From assembly GCF_013626205.1 (NCBI RefSeq), contig NZ_QHJE01000001.1:124001-188000 (forward strand): 64,000 nt of DNA, read 5' to 3'. This document shows positions 1 through 8,646 of the stretch, piece after piece; within the stretch, counting starts at the first letter, position 1; each line of letters begins with the position of its first letter. The notes under the pieces were generated by a model. That model did not search any database. It was not told where the DNA came from and saw nothing but the letters and a program-made list of their open reading frames with translations. Made by a program: the position numbers and the translations under genes. Origin of the DNA: Hyphomicrobium methylovorum. GTDB lineage: Bacteria > Pseudomonadota > Alphaproteobacteria > Rhizobiales > Hyphomicrobiaceae.

Positions 1-16
1 TCCATTCCTTGGTCAT
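1..16 (-). CDS. 5' end of an unidentified gene running off the window
   Basis: An ATG on the minus strand at 16-14 follows a GGAG ribosome binding site eight bases upstream. It opens a frame beginning MTKEW, of which only five codons lie in the window. It sits 167 bases downstream of rfbB on the same strand, where dTDP-sugar genes often follow. The visible residues do not match the usual starts of rfbA (nucleotidyltransferase) or rfbD (Rossmann reductase), so no function is assigned. Confidence 0.4.
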
Positions 17-183
17 CGCGTGTTCTCCATCGAGGGTTACGATGCCGTCGCTCGTTGCTGATACGGAGCCTGTGCTCGTTTTCGACGGCCGCACATCCCG
101 CGTCTTTTCGCGGCGCACATTCAAGGGCAGCTCTGGCAATTCTTTCCGGGATTCGGCATGCCGAACGATCTAGTGCGGACGAT

Positions 184-1278
184 CTAGTCTTGCTCGGAGC
201 CGACAGCCACTGCGGCTGGCGCGACTTCCGCAGCAAGAAGACCAAGGCGAGTGCCGGAATAAACACCTTGGCGCAGTGGGCGCCACCACGCATCGTTATT
301 CAGATACCATTCGATGGTCGCCGCAATTCCGCTCGCAAATGTCTGCTCGGCGCGCCAGCCGAGTTCGGTTTCGATTTTTGTGGGATCGATCGCGTAGCGC
401 CGGTCGTGTCCGGGGCGATCCGCAACGTAAGTGATGAGATCGCGTCGTCTTCTGGATGTCGGGCGGTGGGCATCGAGACTATCGCAAATCTGCTCGACAA
501 CCGCGATGTTCTCCATCGGTGCGCGACCGCCGACATTATATGTTTCACCGATCTTTCCGCGCTCCAATACGCACGTCAGCGCTTTGACGTGATCGTCGAC
601 GTATAGCCAATCTCGCACTTGCCTGCCGTCGCCATAAACGGGCAGTGGTTTCTCCTCTAGCGCGTTCAGCAGCACGAGCGGGATTAGCTTTTCCGGAAAA
701 TGATACGGGCCGTAGTTATTCGAGCAGTTCGTAATCAATGTCGGCAAGCCGTATGTCTCGCGCCACGCGCTCACAAGATGGTCGGACGATGCCTTGCTGG
801 CGGAGTAGGGCGAACGCGGATCATACGGTGTCGTTTCAACGAAGAAGCCGTCTCCTGGCAGCGTGCCGTAAACCTCGTCCGTGGAGACGTGAAGGAATCG
901 GAATGCCGACTTCGCATCACCGCGAAGATCCGACCAATAATGCCGCGACGCCTCGAGCAGCACGTGCGTCCCTAGGATGTTGGTCTTGATGAACTCCGCC
1001 GAACCCGTGATCGATCGATCGACGTGGCTCTCAGCCGCGAGATGCATGACGGCTTGCGGCGCGACGTTGCTTAAGACGCTGCCCATGGCGTCCGCGTCGC
1101 AAATATCTGCGTGTACGAAATGATAATTCGGATGGTTGGCGATCGGCGCGAGCGACGCAGGATTGGCTGCATAGGTCAGCTTATCGACATTCACGACTGT
1201 CCAGCCGCGGACGCCAACGAGATAGCGCACCAGCGCCGAGCCGATGAACCCCGCTCCGCCCGTTACGACAACGCGCAT
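184..1278 (-). CDS. rfbB: dTDP-glucose 4,6-dehydratase
   Basis: The product (364 aa) converts dTDP-glucose to dTDP-4-keto-6-deoxyglucose, the second step of dTDP-rhamnose and related deoxysugar synthesis, in the cytoplasm. It is an extended short-chain dehydrogenase with the NAD-binding GGAGFIGS motif at residues 7-14, AAESHVDRS at 81-89, STDEVYG at 132-138 and the catalytic Y158-x3-K162 in YSASK. Length and motif spacing are those of the RmlB family. The start is the ATG directly before the Rossmann strand, which leaves no room for a longer N-terminus. The other rml genes are not visible, although a same-strand gene begins at the window edge. The call is firm; the deoxysugar end product is unknown. 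Confidence 0.95.
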   Translation of the reverse strand: MRVVVTGGAGFIGSALVRYLVGVRGWTVVNVDKLTYAANPASLAPIANHPNYHFVHADICDADAMGSVLSNVAPQAVMHLAAESHVDRSITGSAEFIKTNILGTHVLLEASRHYWSDLRGDAKSAFRFLHVSTDEVYGTLPGDGFFVETTPYDPRSPYSASKASSDHLVSAWRETYGLPTLITNCSNNYGPYHFPEKLIPLVLLNALEEKPLPVYGDGRQVRDWLYVDDHVKALTCVLERGKIGETYNVGGRAPMENIAVVEQICDSLDAHRPTSRRRRDLITYVADRPGHDRRYAIDPTKIETELGWRAEQTFASGIAATIEWYLNNDAWWRPLRQGVYSGTRLGLLAAEVAPAAVAVGSEQD

Positions 1279-1460
1279 AGTCTCTCCCCCGCCCCTTCAA
1301 TGCGCCCCACAATGTCCCCAGTGCATACCAGAGGATGCCCGGCGGCCAGAGGGTGCAATCGTGTGATCCCTACAAAGACCTTCGGACTGGGGCTTAAATG
1401 CACACGTAGATTGCGCGCAGTCATGCGGCTTGGCGGCAAGTCGCCACTCGGCTGGCGGAC

Positions 1461-2531
1461 TCAGATCGAGAGTTCGAGCTGAGCATCTTCGTCTGAAGCG
1501 AATTTTGAAACCGAAACACCGACCAGCCGAATGCCTATCGCAACGGGGTAAACAGATCGCACTAAGGCGACGCTGATCTCGTGGAGAAGCTCGCGCGAGG
1601 TCACTGGACGTGAAGCTGTCCGGCTGCGCGTGACAATGCGGAAGTCTGCGTATTTGATTTTGACGGTAACGGTCGCGCCGAAGCTTTGGTTCTTCTCGCA
1701 CCACGCCCAGACATCATCAGCCATTTCGAGCACGCCTGCTTCGACATCGGTGGGGCGAATGCGGTCTTCGGAAAAGGTTGTCTCAGAGCCGGATGATTTG
1801 CGCGGCCGATTGGGCTCAACAGGGCGGTCATCTTCGCCGCGGGCGATGGCGTAATACCACGCGCCTGCTTTTCCAAAATGCTCTTCGAGAAAGTTGAGCG
1901 AGCGCGCCTTCAGATCGCCGCCCGTCTGTATGCCCAGCGCGTTGAGCTTCTCCGCCGTCACCGGCCCCACTCCGTGAAACTTCTTCACCGGCAAGCCTTC
2001 GATGAATTCGGCGCCGCGCTGTGGCGGGATTACGAATTGGCCATTGGGTTTGCGCATATCGGAGGCGAGTTTGGCGAGAAACTTGTTGTACGACACGCCA
2101 GCCGAAGCCGTGAGTCCGGTTTCGGCGAGGATTTGAGCGCGGATCTCCGTGGCGGTCATGGCGGCGGTGGGAAGGCCTCGCAAATTCTCCGTTACGTCGA
2201 GATAGGCTTCGTCGAGCGAAAGCGGTTCGAAGAGAGGCGTGTACTCCGCAAAAATTTGACGAATCTGCTGTGAGACCGCGCGATAGACTTCAAAGCGCGG
2301 GGGCACGAAAATGATGTCGGGGCATTGCCGGATCGCTGTCGTCGACGGCATGGCAGAGCGTACGCCGAATGCGCGCGCCTCATAGCTCGCGGCCGCAACG
2401 ACCCCGCGCTTGGCGCCGAATCCAACCGCCAGCGGCTTCCCGCGCAGTTCGGGATTATCGCGCTGCTCGACCGACGCATAAAACGCGTCCATGTCGATGT
2501 GGATGATTTTTCGGACCGTGCCTCCGTGCAT
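1461..2531 (-). CDS. dinB: DNA polymerase IV (Y-family translesion polymerase)
   Basis: This is a 356-aa Y-family polymerase for error-prone bypass of damaged template bases. The N-terminal catalytic block IIHIDMDAFYASVEQ carries Asp13, and SLDEAYLD carries Asp107 and Glu108, so all three metal-binding acidic residues are present. Helix-hairpin-helix (GVGPVTAEKLNALGI) and little-finger regions follow. The C-terminus lacks an obvious QLxLF-type clamp peptide but ends DAQLELSI, which may serve. No upstream Shine-Dalgarno is visible. The ATG lies in the loop of a perfect 6-bp hairpin (2521-2537), so initiation may be structure-controlled. No GTTC-N7-GTTC LexA box was seen upstream. Confidence 0.95.
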   Translation of the reverse strand: MHGGTVRKIIHIDMDAFYASVEQRDNPELRGKPLAVGFGAKRGVVAAASYEARAFGVRSAMPSTTAIRQCPDIIFVPPRFEVYRAVSQQIRQIFAEYTPLFEPLSLDEAYLDVTENLRGLPTAAMTATEIRAQILAETGLTASAGVSYNKFLAKLASDMRKPNGQFVIPPQRGAEFIEGLPVKKFHGVGPVTAEKLNALGIQTGGDLKARSLNFLEEHFGKAGAWYYAIARGEDDRPVEPNRPRKSSGSETTFSEDRIRPTDVEAGVLEMADDVWAWCEKNQSFGATVTVKIKYADFRIVTRSRTASRPVTSRELLHEISVALVRSVYPVAIGIRLVGVSVSKFASDEDAQLELSI

Positions 2532-2642
2532 CGGAGGAGATTAGCATAGGGCCGGCTTTGGCCAATATTGCTCCGGGGGCACCATCGACGTTCGATCCAC
2601 ACCCGCGCAGGTACTGCGCGACATTCTCTCGCGCGTTTCTTA

Positions 2643-2852
2643 TCAATTTCCTGAGGGACTGGAGACGCCTGCCATCAGGAGAATGACATAAGCTACGATG
2701 CAAATCGCAGCCACACCGACAACCGTCGCGATCGAGCGGCCGAACGGAAATCTCCGCTCTTCCTTTTCCGCCGTGTTACCGGGCAGACGTTGGGGGGTGT
2801 TCGGATTCTGGCCCGGGATATGTCCGGGTTCGAGAGACTTCGGGTCGGCCAT
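2643..2852 (-). CDS. small single-pass membrane protein
   Basis: A 69-aa protein of unknown function. The N-terminal half is polar and Pro/Gly/Asn-rich (GHIPGQNPNTPQRLPGN), then comes a basic stretch and one strong transmembrane helix (about residues 40-62, ATVVGVAAICIVAYVILLMAG) ending in a short polar tail. The start at 2852 was chosen over an upstream ATG because GAGGGCGG lies just in front of it. It begins 14 bases after the DUF4142 gene and is probably co-transcribed with it. Similar short proline-rich membrane proteins are common in Rhizobiales, but I do not recognise a named family. Confidence 0.7.
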   Translation of the reverse strand: MADPKSLEPGHIPGQNPNTPQRLPGNTAEKEERRFPFGRSIATVVGVAAICIVAYVILLMAGVSSPSGN

Positions 2853-2865
2853 GTTTTTCCGCCCT

Positions 2866-3375
2866 CTATTTTCGAACCTTAGGTTCAAGATCCTTCACCA
2901 TCTGCAAATGATGCCGAAGTGTCGGCAACAGGTCGTTGGCAAAGGTTTTTAACGCAGGCGTTGGACCGCTCGTGGCGTAGGCCTCAAACTTTGCGACGGC
3001 GTCTTCATGCGCCTTGAGTTGCTCCTGGGTGTACGACGCATCAAACCCAGCCTCGGTCGTGAACACGCGAAGCTTTGCATATTTGGCCGTGTGAGCAACA
3101 TCGAGGGAATCCGCAGGCGGCTGAATACTGGCTTCCGCAAGAGCGGCCTTGAATTTTTGTCCTGCCGCCGTGTGATCCGTAATCATTTGCTGAGCGAAAT
3201 TTCGAACGTCAGCCGCCTTTCCGTACTTTAGGGCCAGCTCACTCGTATCGATTTCGAACTTATTCGAAACAGCGACATCAGCGACAAAATCATGAGTAGC
3301 CTTCGGAACTTCGGCGGCTTCAACGGCGGTCGCAAATAAGCAGGAAATAGCCAAAAGCGGCGTTAGGTTTTTCAT
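2866..3375 (-). CDS. DUF4142 family periplasmic protein
   Basis: A 169-aa exported protein. A Sec signal peptide (MKNLTPLLAISCLFATAVEAAE) is followed by a four-helix, ferritin-like DUF4142 domain with the family pattern F-V-x-D-V-A-V-S-N-K-F-E...LALKYG...VRNFAQQMITDHTAAG. Family members are periplasmic, often stress-induced, and of unknown biochemical function. The start at 3375 is set by a GGAGGAACC ribosome binding site; a more upstream ATG would precede that site and break the signal peptide. The small membrane protein at 2643-2852 follows closely. The domain call is confident; the role is not known. Confidence 0.9.
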   Translation of the reverse strand: MKNLTPLLAISCLFATAVEAAEVPKATHDFVADVAVSNKFEIDTSELALKYGKAADVRNFAQQMITDHTAAGQKFKAALAEASIQPPADSLDVAHTAKYAKLRVFTTEAGFDASYTQEQLKAHEDAVAKFEAYATSGPTPALKTFANDLLPTLRHHLQMVKDLEPKVRK

Positions 3376-3492
3376 CGGCGGTTCCTCCAGAAACTTCACC
3401 GACAATGCCCGCCGCGAGCAATCGTTCCGAAGTTCGTCTTTCGGTTGAAGCTATGAGCCGGGTGTGGAGTCTCAGTACTGGACTGAAATCAT

Positions 3493-3569
3493 TGGCGATC
3501 CCGGCAGGATTTGAACCTGCGACCCTCTGCTTAGAAGGCAGATGCTCTATCCAACTGAGCTACGGGATC
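3493..3569 (-). tRNA. tRNA-Arg (anticodon TCT)
   Basis: Read on the minus strand the segment folds as a canonical tRNA. The 7-bp acceptor GATCCCG/CGGGATC is intact, the anticodon loop is CTTCTAA with anticodon TCT (decodes AGA/AGG), and the T-arm contains GGTTCAAATCC. The discriminator is G and the 3' CCA is encoded. Total length is 77 nt with CCA. It lies between the DUF4142 gene and the OFA-type transporter. Confidence 0.97.
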
Positions 3570-3786
3570 GTTTTGGCGCGTTCGCTCTCTTTCTTAACAG
3601 AGAGCCGCCTGAGGCCATTTTCAAGGCCAGAACACCGATAATCGGGGCGTTTCCGAAACGCAAGGCCGCTAGGCCCCCTGCAACGGCCACAATTATTGTA
3701 CACCGGCCAGTTGAATGCTTCAGCCGCACAGTGCAAGAAAAGGGAAAAAGCTGCGACTGCGGCTTCATTTCAGTGGGGAAACACGC

Positions 3787-5433
3787 ATGGCAACGTTGAG
3801 TGCCGCCGAGACGCCGGCGCCGGGACTTCTTGACCGCGCGCGCATCATCGCGAAACCTGGGTTCAATCGCTGGCTTGTGCCTCCGGCGGCCCTCGCGATC
3901 CACCTCTGCATCGGAATGAGCTACGGTCTCAGCGTGTTTTGGCTGCCGATGGCGCAGGCCCTTGGCGTTACCAAGCCGGTGAGCTGCCCTGACATGACGA
4001 TCGCCCAGGCGTTGTTCACGACGACCTGCGACTGGAACGTCAGCGACCTGCTTGTCACTTTCACAATCGGTATCGTTTTCCTCGGCATCTCGGCCGCTGC
4101 CTTTGGTGGTTGGCTGGAACGCGCGGGTCCGCGTCGTGCGGGTGTTGCAGCGGCACTTTGCTGGGGCGGCGGGTTTCTCATTTCTGCATTCGCCGTCTAC
4201 ATCCATCAGCTCTGGCTTTTATGGATCGGCCTCGGCGTCATCGGCGGCATTGGCCTTGGCCTCGGCTACATCTCCCCGGTCTCGACGCTCATCAAATGGT
4301 TTCCGGACCGGCGCGGTATGGCAACCGGCATGGCCATCATGGGCTTCGGCGGCGGCGCGATGATCGGTTCACCGCTCGCAATCCTGCTGATGAACCACTT
4401 CAAGAGCGATCACTCTGTCGGCGTCTGGGAAGCCATGGCGGTGATGGGCTGCATCTATCTCGTCGCGATGCTGTGCGGCGCGTTCGGCTACCGCGTGCCG
4501 CCCGACAACTGGAAGCCCGATGGCTGGGTCGAGCCGCATGACCGTGCGCATGCCATGATTACGACGGGCCATGTTCATCTCGATAACGCTCACAAGACAC
4601 CGCAGTTCTGGTTGATCTGGACGGCGCTGACGATGAACGTCTCGGCGGGCATCGGCGTTCTGGCAATGGCCTCGCCCATGCTGCAGGAAATCTTCGCCGG
4701 ATCTCTCATCGGGCAACCGGGCATCAAGTTTGGCGATCTCGATGTCGGGCAGCATGCCGCCGTCGCGGCGATCGCGGGCGGCTTTGTCAGCCTGCTCTCG
4801 CTGTTCAACAGCGGCGGGCGATTCCTCTGGGCATTCTTCTCCGACAAGATCGGACGCAAGGCGACGTACTACTGCTTCTTCCTTCTCGGCATCGCGCTTT
4901 ATGCCATCGCGCCGTCGTTGGCGCATATGGGATCGATCGCACTGTTCGTCGCCGCGTTCTGCGTCATCATCACGATGTACGGCGGCGGCTTCTCGACATT
5001 GCCAGCGTACCTCGCCGATATCTTCGGAACGAAGTTCGTTGGAGCCATCCATGGCCGGCTGCTGACGGCGTGGTCGCTGGCCGGTGTGCTCGGACCGTTG
5101 GTGATCGGCTACATTCGCGATGCGCAGATCGCGGCGGGCGTGCCGCGTGCGCTCGTTTATGACCGGACGATGTATATTCTGACGGGCTTCCTGCTCGTAG
5201 GCTTGATTGCCAACTCGCTCATTCGTCCTGTGGCGCAGAAATGGATGATGAGCGAGGCCGAGATGGAATCGCTACAAGCGGCTACGCCAGGGTCCAATGC
5301 CACCAAGGGCGGCCAAGGTATTGGCTTCGGCGGCCTCACGCCGGGCGCGCTGATCGCCTGGATCGCGGTCGGAATTCCGTTCCTGTGGGGTGTCTGGAAT
5401 ACGCTCACGAAGGCCGTGGCGCTGTTCGGCTAA
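3787..5433 (+). CDS. MFS transporter, oxalate/formate antiporter (OFA) family
   Basis: A 548-aa inner-membrane carrier with 12 or more predicted helices. It shows the OFA hallmarks: an N-terminal GMSYGLSVFWLPMAQALG helix, WFPDRRGMATGMAIMGFGGGAM after TM5 and GGRFLWAFFSDKIGRKATYYCFF between the halves. OFA members exchange dicarboxylates such as oxalate for formate, or move other small carboxylates; the substrate here cannot be read from sequence. An insertion between TM2 and TM3 carries two cysteines (VSCPDM, TTCDWN), which is longer than in OxlT. The start at 3787 has GGGGAAAC upstream; a longer start at 3715 would add an Arg/Lys-rich stretch not typical of the family. It is monocistronic. 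Confidence 0.88.
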   Translation: MATLSAAETPAPGLLDRARIIAKPGFNRWLVPPAALAIHLCIGMSYGLSVFWLPMAQALGVTKPVSCPDMTIAQALFTTTCDWNVSDLLVTFTIGIVFLGISAAAFGGWLERAGPRRAGVAAALCWGGGFLISAFAVYIHQLWLLWIGLGVIGGIGLGLGYISPVSTLIKWFPDRRGMATGMAIMGFGGGAMIGSPLAILLMNHFKSDHSVGVWEAMAVMGCIYLVAMLCGAFGYRVPPDNWKPDGWVEPHDRAHAMITTGHVHLDNAHKTPQFWLIWTALTMNVSAGIGVLAMASPMLQEIFAGSLIGQPGIKFGDLDVGQHAAVAAIAGGFVSLLSLFNSGGRFLWAFFSDKIGRKATYYCFFLLGIALYAIAPSLAHMGSIALFVAAFCVIITMYGGGFSTLPAYLADIFGTKFVGAIHGRLLTAWSLAGVLGPLVIGYIRDAQIAAGVPRALVYDRTMYILTGFLLVGLIANSLIRPVAQKWMMSEAEMESLQAATPGSNATKGGQGIGFGGLTPGALIAWIAVGIPFLWGVWNTLTKAVALFG

Positions 5434-5565
5434 CGAGATACGCTTTGCGGCGGCTACCTACGGGTAAGCCCGCCGCTGAGCACTACTCAGACTATTGGAA
5501 ACACTGCGCACCCCGTCCGATCGCGAAATGCGATGCGGCGCCGTTGAAAGCCCGGTCGCGCTCGA

Positions 5566-5871
5566 TCAGTGCGTCCAGTTGGTGGTGCGGCCGTATCGGA
5601 AGTTGTCGGCGTAGGATTTCCGGATCGGCTTACGCGGCTTCGGCTCGGTAAGCGTGAAGGCGATGCCTTCGCGCGTCGCGTATGCGATCGCTTCTTCCTT
5701 CGTATCGAATTCGAGGCGAACCTGGGGCTGCGTTTCGCGTGCGCTTGTCCAGCCCATCAGAGGGTCGGCACGGCGTGGCGTCGTGTACTCGAATTCGAGC
5801 ACCCAGTCCTTCGTCCGCGCTTCACCGGATTGCATAGCGGTTCTCGCCGGCTTGTAGATGCGCGCGGTCAT
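5566..5871 (-). CDS. NADH dehydrogenase accessory subunit, NDUFS4 family
   Basis: A 101-aa homologue of the mitochondrial complex I 18-kDa subunit, found in alphaproteobacteria as a peripheral stabilising subunit of NADH:quinone oxidoreductase. The family pattern is complete: ARIYKPARTAMQSGEA, W-V-L-E-F-E, DPLMGWTSA, the strand V-R-L-E-F-D-T-K-E-E-A-I-A-Y-A, and the C-terminal KSYADNFRYGR. It is not next to the nuo operon, which is usual for this gene. It starts with ATG 137 bases downstream of the TonB receptor gene on the same strand. Confidence is high because the whole domain aligns end to end with the family. Confidence 0.93.
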   Translation of the reverse strand: MTARIYKPARTAMQSGEARTKDWVLEFEYTTPRRADPLMGWTSARETQPQVRLEFDTKEEAIAYATREGIAFTLTEPKPRKPIRKSYADNFRYGRTTNWTH

Positions 5872-6008
5872 TGTCGAGCCTCTTCGTGTCGTATTCCTCG
5901 TGAACCTAGGATATCCGGGTTCACGGAAAAAGCGACCAGTCGAGGTGCGGCATAGCTTCCGCTCTACGAGCGGGCAAGCGGATCTGGCTTGGGAGCCCTG
6001 CCCTCGCC

Positions 6009-8327
6009 CTACCAGCGGTAGCGCAGGCTTCCGATGACCATGCGCCCCTGGTCGAGATAGCAGTAGCCGGACGAGCAGACATCTTCGCGGCGATCGAAGA
6101 CGTTGTTGGCGTTGACCTGCAGGCGGGCACCGGTGAACTTCGGATCGAGTTCGCCGAGGTCATAGTGCAGTGCGCCGTCCAAGAACGCATGGGCGTTGTT
6201 CTTGAAGGTGTTCTCGTCGTTGCCGAAGCTGGTGCCGATGTAGCGGACGCCGAGCCCCATGCCGAGCCCGCGGAACATGCCGGTGCGCAGCGTATAGTCA
6301 CCCCAAATCGAGAACGTATGGCGCGGGATGCTGGAGAGGTCGTTGCCGTAGTTGCCTTCGGCATCGTCTTCGATCTGCATCGCGATGTATGAGTACGACG
6401 CCAGCAGGCTCAGGCCATTGCTGAGTGTCGTGTTGCCCTCGATCTCGAAGCCGCGCGAGCGCAGGACGCCCCGCTGCACGAGCACGGTGGTGATGATGCC
6501 GTTTTCCTCTTCGAACGGCTCGTTGACGAGACCGTTCTTCTGCGTGATGTCGAAAATGGCCGACGAGATGGATGCGTTTGCGCCTGGAACAAAATACTTG
6601 AAGCCAAGCTCTTTCGATTCCGCGGTTGCCGCCTTGAACGGATTGCCGTCCGTGTCCGTGCCGGTATTGGGCAGGAACGAGGTGCCATAAGCGACATACG
6701 GCGCGAAGCCAGAGTCGAACAAATATGACAGCGCCGCTTTGCCGGACCAGGCTTCGTCGTGCTGGCGCTCCGTGGTCTTTGGATCGCCGTCGTCCGTCGT
6801 ATCGTTCGTCGTTTTCGTATCGACCCAATCGTGCCGCCCGCCCAATGTGAGAATCCAGCGGCCGAGCTTGATCTGATCCTGCAGATACGTGCCGATCATG
6901 AACTGCTTCTGCGACGTCAGCTCCGTGATGTTCGGCGTCGGAATGAACTGCTGTCCATAGTTGTAGTTGACAAGCGGCGGCACGCCTGTCGAGGCGTCGC
7001 CGTATCCGTAGTTTTCGGTGTACGAAACGTAGGCCATGTCTACGCCCGCAAGCACGGTATGCTTGAGCGGTCCGGTGGCGAAGCGCGCCTCGGCCTGGTT
7101 GTCCATGTTGAAGACATGGACGTTGCTTTCGATAACACCGTTGGCGCGATCCCAGACGTTCGGCGCGGTCTCTTCGATGATGTCGATGTATTCGCCGGTC
7201 GAGTCGAGATGGGAGTACCGTGCCTTCTGACGTACGGTGAGGATGCCGTTGACGCGATGGTCGATCTCGTAGCCGATCCGCTCCTGCGTCTGGCTGAACG
7301 TGTTGAAGTTCGGGTCGCCCGACCAGATGTCCGTGCGGCGCGGGCGCAGCGGATCGCTTAAGTCATTCCACCAGGCCATGTTGCCACCGGTCTTGGCGTC
7401 CATGTATTCGCCGAGGATCGTGACCTTGGTGTCGGGGTCGAGTTTGAAGGAGACGGCGGGCGCAATATAGATGCGATCGTCCGGCACGCCGTATGCTTCG
7501 GTGTTGGCTTCGCGGACGAGGCCCGTCAAGCGATAGAGCACGTCGCTGCCCGGCGCGATGGGGCCCGAGAAATCGAAGTTGCCTTGAAAGCGATCATAGC
7601 TTCCGCCGATGAGTTCGATCTCATGGAACGGCGTTGCCGTCGGCCGCTTGTCATACATGTCTACGATGCCGCCAGCATTGCTCGCGCCATAGAGCGTCGA
7701 GGACGGTCCGCGCAGAATCGTAATGCTTTCGAGCCCATACGGCTCGGTCCGGAATTGGCCGAAGCTGCTCGATATCTGGCGCAGTCCGTCGCGATAGATG
7801 CCGGAGTACGACGCGTCGAACCCGCGGATGTAGAAATTGTCGAAGCGTGGATCGAAGCCCGAGTTGTTGACGCGCGTGCCCGGAACGTAGCCGAATGCAT
7901 CGGACAGACTTTGCGGCTTGCGGTCTTCGAGCTGCTTACGCGTCACAGTCGAGATGGACTGCGGAATTTCCTTCACCGGCGTGTCGGTCTTGGTTGCGAC
8001 CGAGCTTTCGACTGACACATAGCCGTCCGTCGTGGTCAGCGGCACGCTGCTGCCGTCGCTTGGCTGCTGGTCGATTGCGAAATCTGGCGCGGGAGAGATC
8101 GTCGCTTGCGCTACGGGTGCCGACTTGATCTTCGCGGCCTTGGTAGACTTCTTCTTCGCTGGCTTCTTGGCACTGGCGTCGCCCTGGACGACAACCTCGG
8201 GCAATTGCGTCGTCGCCGCCTGATTTGTCGAGTCCGTCTGTTGCGCATGGGCCGAAATCGACGCAATCGACGAGCCGCAAGCGAATGCGAACAGCGCCAA
8301 CACATTGGCGCTCGTTCCCTTCAACAT
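6009..8327 (-). CDS. TonB-dependent siderophore receptor
   Basis: A 772-aa outer-membrane receptor of the FhuA/FhuE class for Fe(III)-siderophore uptake. The signal peptide (residues 1-29) is followed by a TonB-box-like LPEVVVQGD (42-50), a Lys/Ala-rich linker (51-70), and a plug domain with IPQSISTVTRKQLEDRKPQSL, FYIRGFD and LRGPSSTLYGASNAGG. A 22-strand barrel follows, ending in aromatic RYRW. The Lys-rich linker between TonB box and plug is unusual and recurs in the second receptor at 41397. No siderophore synthesis or ABC genes adjoin it; the RND metal-efflux pair is divergent across a 319-base gap. The ligand is unknown. Confidence 0.93.
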   Translation of the reverse strand: MLKGTSANVLALFAFACGSSIASISAHAQQTDSTNQAATTQLPEVVVQGDASAKKPAKKKSTKAAKIKSAPVAQATISPAPDFAIDQQPSDGSSVPLTTTDGYVSVESSVATKTDTPVKEIPQSISTVTRKQLEDRKPQSLSDAFGYVPGTRVNNSGFDPRFDNFYIRGFDASYSGIYRDGLRQISSSFGQFRTEPYGLESITILRGPSSTLYGASNAGGIVDMYDKRPTATPFHEIELIGGSYDRFQGNFDFSGPIAPGSDVLYRLTGLVREANTEAYGVPDDRIYIAPAVSFKLDPDTKVTILGEYMDAKTGGNMAWWNDLSDPLRPRRTDIWSGDPNFNTFSQTQERIGYEIDHRVNGILTVRQKARYSHLDSTGEYIDIIEETAPNVWDRANGVIESNVHVFNMDNQAEARFATGPLKHTVLAGVDMAYVSYTENYGYGDASTGVPPLVNYNYGQQFIPTPNITELTSQKQFMIGTYLQDQIKLGRWILTLGGRHDWVDTKTTNDTTDDGDPKTTERQHDEAWSGKAALSYLFDSGFAPYVAYGTSFLPNTGTDTDGNPFKAATAESKELGFKYFVPGANASISSAIFDITQKNGLVNEPFEEENGIITTVLVQRGVLRSRGFEIEGNTTLSNGLSLLASYSYIAMQIEDDAEGNYGNDLSSIPRHTFSIWGDYTLRTGMFRGLGMGLGVRYIGTSFGNDENTFKNNAHAFLDGALHYDLGELDPKFTGARLQVNANNVFDRREDVCSSGYCYLDQGRMVIGSLRYRW

Positions 8328-8646
8328 GGATGCCCCCCGGCAAAATGAATAAATTGATGCCTGTGCGTAGCGCGCTGACCCGACGCGTCAAGGGCTATTG
8401 TAGACCAAAAAGGAATAAAATTATCCGGCGTGTCCGATGGGTATCCGACCAGCGGCTTAAAGCTCTATTCGAGACTTTTTCCCACCTCGGCTAATACGCT
8501 TCCGGACTGGGTTCTCATCGCTTTTGCTAAAACCTAGCCAACCTCTCATCAACCGGCACCGGGATCGTCGCTTGGTGAACGCCGCATCTGATGACTGTGA
8601 CTAATCACAGTAGACCGTCCGCGCGCTCCGTCTACTTATCGCGCAG
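8328..8646. other. intergenic region between divergent TonB receptor and RND genes
   Basis: A 319-base non-coding stretch holding both divergent promoters. An A/T-rich patch near 8395-8430 is the likely promoter side for the receptor. An 18-bp perfect dyad at 8594-8611 sits beside the RND genes and is listed separately. I recognised no Fur, Irr or RirA box. Confidence 0.6.
8594..8611. promoter_or_regulatory. 18-bp palindromic operator candidate upstream of RND efflux genes
   Basis: ACTGTGA-CTAA-TCACAGT is a perfect inverted repeat with 7-bp arms and a 4-bp spacer, 36 bases before the first codon of the adaptor gene. The arms resemble CRP/FNR half-sites (TGTGA/TCACA), but the spacer is 4 rather than 6 bp. 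It could bind the NarL-type regulator encoded at 13240-13843. The dyad is visible in sequence; the binding protein is inference. Confidence 0.55.

Noticed and set aside
2531-2660. LexA box upstream of dinB
   Set aside because: No GTTC-N7-GTTC or its complement occurs in the upstream region.
5434-5565. GCGGCGG...CCGCCGC stem after the OFA transporter as a terminator
   Set aside because: The loop is long and no U-tract follows on either strand; the support is too weak to list as a terminator.
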